From Zelopaecilomyces penicillatus (taxonomy: Eukaryota > Ascomycota > Sordariomycetes > Hypocreales > Pseudodiploosporaceae), in assembly GCA_005765155.1 (NCBI GenBank), contig VCCP01000003.1, positions 4,278,001-4,342,000 of the forward strand: 64,000 bases of DNA, read 5' to 3'. A model generated the notes under the pieces. The model worked only from the letters and a program-made list of their open reading frames with translations, had not been told where the DNA came from and ran no database searches. Each line of letters starts with the position of its first letter. Within the stretch, counting starts at the first letter, position 1. The translations under genes were made by a program, and so were the position numbers. Below are positions 59,803 to 64,000 of the stretch, piece after piece.

Positions 59803-60891
59803 TCAATTGTGTCGGTCCCTGGCCTGCGCAAATTGCTCTTCTTGCAACCTGGCCAGTTCCTCCATGGACATGCCGCTGTTAGCAAACTTGTCCGCTTTTT
59901 TCTCGCGACCCTGGAAAGAACTTTTAATCAGCTTGAATGGTTCAGGCAAAACAGATTTTCAGTGGAACATACCTTTTGGACCTCCTTATGTTCTGCAGCA
60001 GCCTCCATCACGGCAGGGACATAATCCGTGAACCCTAGCTGTTCGAGAGCTTTGGTAATGTGGTCACATGCTATCGTCTTCTTGGCTTCCTTTTCGGAGA
60101 TTTCGTTTGCTTCAGACGAGATGAGAGTGATAAACTCAACACAGCATTCGATAAGGAGATCTCGTGCTTCCTTGGCAAATGCGACACCGGCCTGGGAAGG
60201 AAGAATCTCTGAGACGATTTTCTGGACAGTTGCTGAGCAAAGTTAGTTTAACAGAATATGGAATACATCTGCGTATGCCTAGAGCAACTGGAGGCTTGAC
60301 TGATGCTGGCCCTCACTATGAAGTCCAGGGAAAATCTGCAGAAGCTGATGGAAGAGGATCTACATACCCTTGGGCAATGACAAATCATCGTTACCTGCAC
60401 AGAGAGTTAGCTTTTTGCTGCGAGCACAAAATACAATTGCAAAACAACGTGTGTTATAAGCCGAATCCACTTTCGCCCAGTACTTGTCTTGGGACGTTGG
60501 CATGACGTTCGGATAATAGCAGTGGCTGTGGGTGATGAAGTGAAGGTAGATTTGGGAAGCGCACTCCAGGATTGGTGTTAAGAAGTATCAGAGTATGATT
60601 TCGCTAAAGCGCCTTGAAGATGCTGGCATAACCCAACTTGTAGGGGAGGGTCCGTATAGGATTATATAGCCGGGTGTTGGCGTTGTGCTGGTTGTTCACT
60701 CGATGTATGGCACGGAGAGGAGTGAGATGGAGTGACGCATAGCTCCCCAAACACAGCACAATAGGAGGAGCTATATTCACAAGCTGCCTCTCACGGCAGT
60801 GTATGTGTTTGCCTAGACAGGCAGAGGGAATGAAGCACGCAAAAAGGCACAGAGCAGTTTGAAACTCACCTCCGAACTCGTGATCTGACAT
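59803..60891 (-). CDS. NCB2: Negative cofactor 2 beta subunit (DR1/NC2B)
   Basis: Four exons on the minus strand, 60891..60870, 60394..60368, 60232..59973 and 59910..59803, encode 138 residues. Exon 1 is 22 nt (MSDHEFG) and exon 2 is 27 nt. Intron 1 is 475 nt, long for this genome. The histone fold covers about 10-95: NDDLSLPKATVQKIV, ARDLLIECCVEFITLISSEA, CDHITKALEQLGFTDYV. It matches NC2-beta, which pairs with NC2-alpha (Bur6/DRAP1) and represses or redirects TBP at core promoters. The C-terminal KFANSGMSMEELARLQEEQFA tail is typical of Dr1 proteins. Confidence 0.93.
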
Positions 60892-62272
60892 GATGGCGCA
60901 GAAGAAAACAGCGTGATGTGTCGCCTCTCGTTTGCTGTATCAGTTCCTAAGAGCCCCGAGTGATGGGGGGAAACGGCAAGCAGCAGTCAAGTGTATGCAC
61001 ACAGCAGCCAAAGCGAAGAACAACACCAGCGTCTTCAAACACAGCTCAACAACGCTGGGAAGAGATGCCGATGCTGGAGGCGCGTGTAAGCGTCACGGGT
61101 GCAGCCAACAGAGGTTGGGACGTTAGTTCTGACAGATTTGACGACTGTGGTGGGGCAGCTCTTTTTTCTCAGAGGTAGGTCTGGATACTGTGAAACAATA
61201 GGTAGGTATAGTGAGTGGTACTGTAGTAGCCGGAGCTTCAAATCGCACGCGGCGACGGCGGAGGCTGGTCGCCTATTTACGTGTTTACGACGCCGAGTCG
61301 TTGGGTTTCAGGCGGCGTGTCGGCCTGGGGCTCAGGGCACAGGTCAGTGACCAGTCAGGTTAGCAAGTCAGCATAAGCGTGGGCTTTGTGGGCTTTGTTT
61401 TACACGGCAAATTACAGCACCCCACTAATGAGGTGCAGCTCACGTGCTACCTGCTGGACAAGAGTGGGTCGTGTGGACAGACCCGCAAGAAGAAAACTCT
61501 CCAAAGCGCGCTCTGCAAATTTATTTCTGCCTTCCTTCATTCCTATTCTACACACAAGCATCACCGCAGCAAAGTGCTTCTCTCGCGCCTCAATCATGGC
61601 GTCTGAGTTTGCTGCGGCTGGTTTTCAATGGTAAGACTCTTCTCATTGGCTTCTGCCTATTCCCCTCCTCCTTTCTATGATGAGAATTGTTGTCGCCCCA
61701 GTCTTAGAGATGTGACAACCCTCTATGCTGACAGACACACGTCTTATGCCAAATAGACATCACTGATATGCACCTTCCACATCACTATTATTCTGCAGAA
61801 TTTGTTGGGGCTCCAAAGCTAACAAGCAAACTCAGATCACCAACTCGACTACCACGCCATGATGCTTTAGTAGCGTATTAGTCATGTACCGATTTGCTCA
61901 TGATGGATACATGGTTCCTCGAACGTCTTGTCAAATGTCGATTCCAATTGTCATATCACGGTCCGAGTTCACTGTCAATCGGGAATTCTGACACTGCTTC
62001 TGATATTGCCATCACTAACCTAGAAGCTGATTCAGCTACAATGCAAGGTAAGGATTATATTTTTGTTCACTTGATATCATCACAAATGTTGCTATGATGA
62101 AGAAACTTACATTCCATGCTAATACTGAATCCCCATGTGGAGAACGTTAAGAGCCTTTTCATCTTTCGACTGACCCGCAACATTTCAATTCCATTCTATC
62201 TATTGACAGTTTTGTCTTGACATTTGGCTAACCCCCTTTGAAGTTTTAGAAGAACATTTCCTTGCGCTACCA
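60892..62272. other. 1.4 kb intergenic between NC2-beta and SDR gene
   Basis: No supported gene. A short ATG exon-like stretch at 61597 (MASEFAAAGFQ followed by a GTAAGA donor) could start a minimal plus-strand gene of about 29 residues ending near 61757. It is probably a chance. AGGTAGGT motifs recur at 61173-61180 and 61201-61210. Confidence 0.4.
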
Positions 62273-63226
62273 TTACTCCTGATAGGCTGCCAATTCCGGG
62301 GCGTTCCAGCTGTTCTCTTGTGTTAGCGATGCATCTATACTGGTGAGGGTCTTGTCCTACCTGAGAAATTTCCCACTCAATTCGCGGGGAGGGTTCACCA
62401 TCAGCCGAGCCATCACGTGCCCTGGCTGTTCAGGCTCTAGTAGTTTGCCTTGCTCGAATGCCTCGACAAAACCAGCGTACTGTGACTTGTCCATATGATT
62501 TTGGCCAGATGATCTGAGCGTTGCCTGCATATCTGTGTTTACCCTTCCGGGAGCGATTGCGATGCTAGTGATGTCAGTCTCTTCAGCGGCCAAGTGTGCT
62601 GAAATAGAATTGACGGCTGCTTTTGCCGAACCGTAGTCACCCCACGATGGATATATCTTGGCTGCCGCACCAGATGACACCCAAACAATGCATCCTTTGG
62701 TTTTGCGTAGCTCGTCAAGACTAGCTTTTGCCTGGTTGAATCGTCAATAGTCTGGCGAAATCTTGGGAATCCCCACAACCTGCTCACCATTGATACGTAA
62801 CTGAAAAAGTTGATATCGTAGTTTTTCCGTATATCTTCAAGGCTGGCATTTGCCAACTTTTGCGGCTTCAGGACACCGTGGTTTAGAACTAAACCATCAA
62901 TTTGACCAAAAGACTTAACGGCAATGTCTGCCAGTCTCTCGGCAATCTGTAAAGCATAGCTGTTAGCTATCGAGTTATACTTGACTACAGTCTTTGGTCT
63001 CGCATTGTATCTTTTCCGGTGAAGTGTGCAGACTCACATCTGAACTGGCCATGTCTCCAGCCACATACTCCACTTGGCCCGGGTGTGAAGTTTTCACCTG
63101 CTCCAATAGCTCTTGTGAGCGAGCAGCCAACACCACCTTGTGGGAACCCGCCAGCAAATATTTGGTAATAGCTGCGCCTATGCCCTTGCTGGCGCCCGTG
63201 ACTATGAAGACCTTTGATGCCGGCAT
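62273..63226 (-). CDS. Short-chain dehydrogenase/reductase (classical SDR, IRC24-like)
   Basis: Four exons, 63226..63038, 62946..62788, 62731..62361 and 62309..62273, encode 251 residues. All junctions have canonical GT-AG signals. The last exon gives the SDR-typical ending SGKFLSWNAPELAAYQE. Motifs are the cofactor site TGASKGIG (about 10-17), AARSQELL, AGDMASSD, NHG in place of NNAG, the catalytic serine in VSSGAAAK and the Y-x-x-x-K pair in DYGSAKAA, then PGRVNTDMQ. The length fits classical SDRs. The sequence is closest in feel to fungal benzil reductase/Irc24-type enzymes that use NADPH. The substrate is unknown. It diverges from the neighbouring FAD oxidoreductase. Confidence 0.92.
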
Positions 63227-63799
63227 TGTCGAGATGAGTATGGTTAGAGCGTAGAGGGCGTGTTGTGCAGGAAAGCAGGGGCTTGGCAAATAGGTGAAAG
63301 GGCGCGCCCGCAGCAACGAACTGTCCGAGGATGTCAAAAAGTATGCTTTAGCGATAAGGTAGCAGTTTGCAAAGCCGATAATGTGCGGTTCAAGATGGTG
63401 TGGTGGAAGAATTTGGTCAGAAAAGAAGGGAAGCAAAGAGGGTGGCCGTCGTGGGCGAAGAAAGATGTGGTGGTGTGGGCCGAGGGTCGAGTGGTATGAT
63501 ACACTGTCGAGTTGGGTTAAGTGGAAGAAGAATGATGGAGAAGTGGAACAATGGCTGAGAATCACCACCCCACGTCATTATGCCTTCAAGGCATGTGGGG
63601 GTTTGTCAAGTTGAATGATGGTCCATACCACCATATAAATATTATACGTGGTGTATTTGTTGCATCTTCTTTTCACGACAGCCAGGCTCAGAGCATATAC
63701 TTACTCTTACTGGACTGGAGGCTGTTGTCTCAATAAGCTACGAAAGACGAAAGAAAAACAAGAAACATCAACCATAGCATCTGCAGCACAAAGAAGGCA
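63227..63799. promoter_or_regulatory. Divergent region between SDR and FAD oxidoreductase genes
   Basis: About 570 bp of shared upstream DNA. No specific element is identified. Confidence 0.45.
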
Positions 63800-64000
63800 A
63801 TGGCGACCACAGTCATCCTAGGTAGTGGCATCATTGGCCTTTCTACAGCCTACTACCTCGCCCAACACCAGCCAGGCTCATCGATTCATCTCGTAGACTC
63901 GTCACCGAAGCTATTCGCCTCAGCATCAGGCTACGCTGGCGGCTTCCTGGCCAAAGATTGGTTCCGCCCCTCGTTAACCCCACTCGGCGAGCTGAGCTTC
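63800..64000 (+). CDS. FAD-dependent oxidoreductase, TDA3-like (start only)
   Basis: The frame opens at ATG 63800 and runs 67 codons to the window edge. The N-terminus VILGSGIIGLSTAYYLA is a Rossmann dinucleotide-binding motif (G-x-G-x-x-G). HLVDSSPKLF follows at the end of the second beta-strand, then SGYAGGFLAKDWF and LGELSF. This matches the D-amino-acid-oxidase-like family that includes yeast Tda3, linked to endosomal trafficking and cargo recycling. The catalytic part lies outside the window. No signal peptide is visible. Confidence 0.85.
   Translation, partial: MATTVILGSGIIGLSTAYYLAQHQPGSSIHLVDSSPKLFASASGYAGGFLAKDWFRPSLTPLGELSF

Noticed and set aside
61597..61757. Mini-gene candidate beginning MASEFAAAGFQ
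   Set aside because: The proposed splicing gives only about 29 residues and no family match, so it is most likely chance.

Overview
The window is nuclear DNA of a filamentous ascomycete, most likely a Sordariomycete and possibly Hypocreales (inference). Genes are mostly intron-containing. Introns are usually 45-90 nt with GTAWGT or GTGAGT donors, CTAAC-type branch points and AG acceptors. Recognisable products include a HET-domain protein, a PRO45/SLMAP-type FHA protein, a fungal NC2-beta, COX16, MGR2, HER2 and a laccase. I see no bacterial-style operons, no convincing tRNA or rRNA gene, and no CRISPR array.

Layout. 0-12.9 kb: an Atg22-like vacuolar transporter (cut by the left edge), a HET-domain protein, an RNA 3'-phosphate cyclase, nucleoporin NUP53, an IVY1-like I-BAR protein and an acyl-protein thioesterase. 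13-16 kb: a 2.7 kb gene-free stretch, then SSS1 (Sec61 gamma). 16.9-23 kb: an LRR protein, then an accessory-looking island with a palindromic MITE-like element flanked by C12/G18 runs, an AT-rich relic segment and a class I terpene cyclase whose second exon appears frameshifted. 23.4-34.1 kb: a dense housekeeping block with PLP2, RPS27, an SPD1/HUG-type ribonucleotide reductase inhibitor with a PIP box, a Gemin2-like protein with a 24-unit GAA tract, HER2, PRP38 and a small unassigned membrane protein. 34.1-48.0 kb: a 14 kb region with one recognisable gene, a disordered 256-residue protein with about 9 kb of gene-free DNA upstream. 48-53.4 kb: COX16, a tail-anchored FHA/coiled-coil protein (PRO45-like) and MGR2 with five small exons. 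55.4-64 kb: a laccase without a visible signal peptide, sirtuin HST2, NC2-beta (DR1), a short-chain dehydrogenase and the start of a TDA3-like FAD oxidoreductase.

Function. Most genes are unrelated housekeeping genes. Themes that recur are mitochondrial biogenesis (HER2, COX16, MGR2), transcription and RNA handling (NC2-beta, PRP38, Gemin2, RTC, HST2) and vacuole/secretory membranes (Atg22-like, IVY1, SSS1). The candidates for novelty are the terpene cyclase island, the gene-poor region around the 256-residue protein, the leaderless laccase with an N-myristoylation-like start, and the PIP-box RNR inhibitor. Exon coordinates in the evidence fields were derived by hand from splice signals and reading frame, without transcript data.
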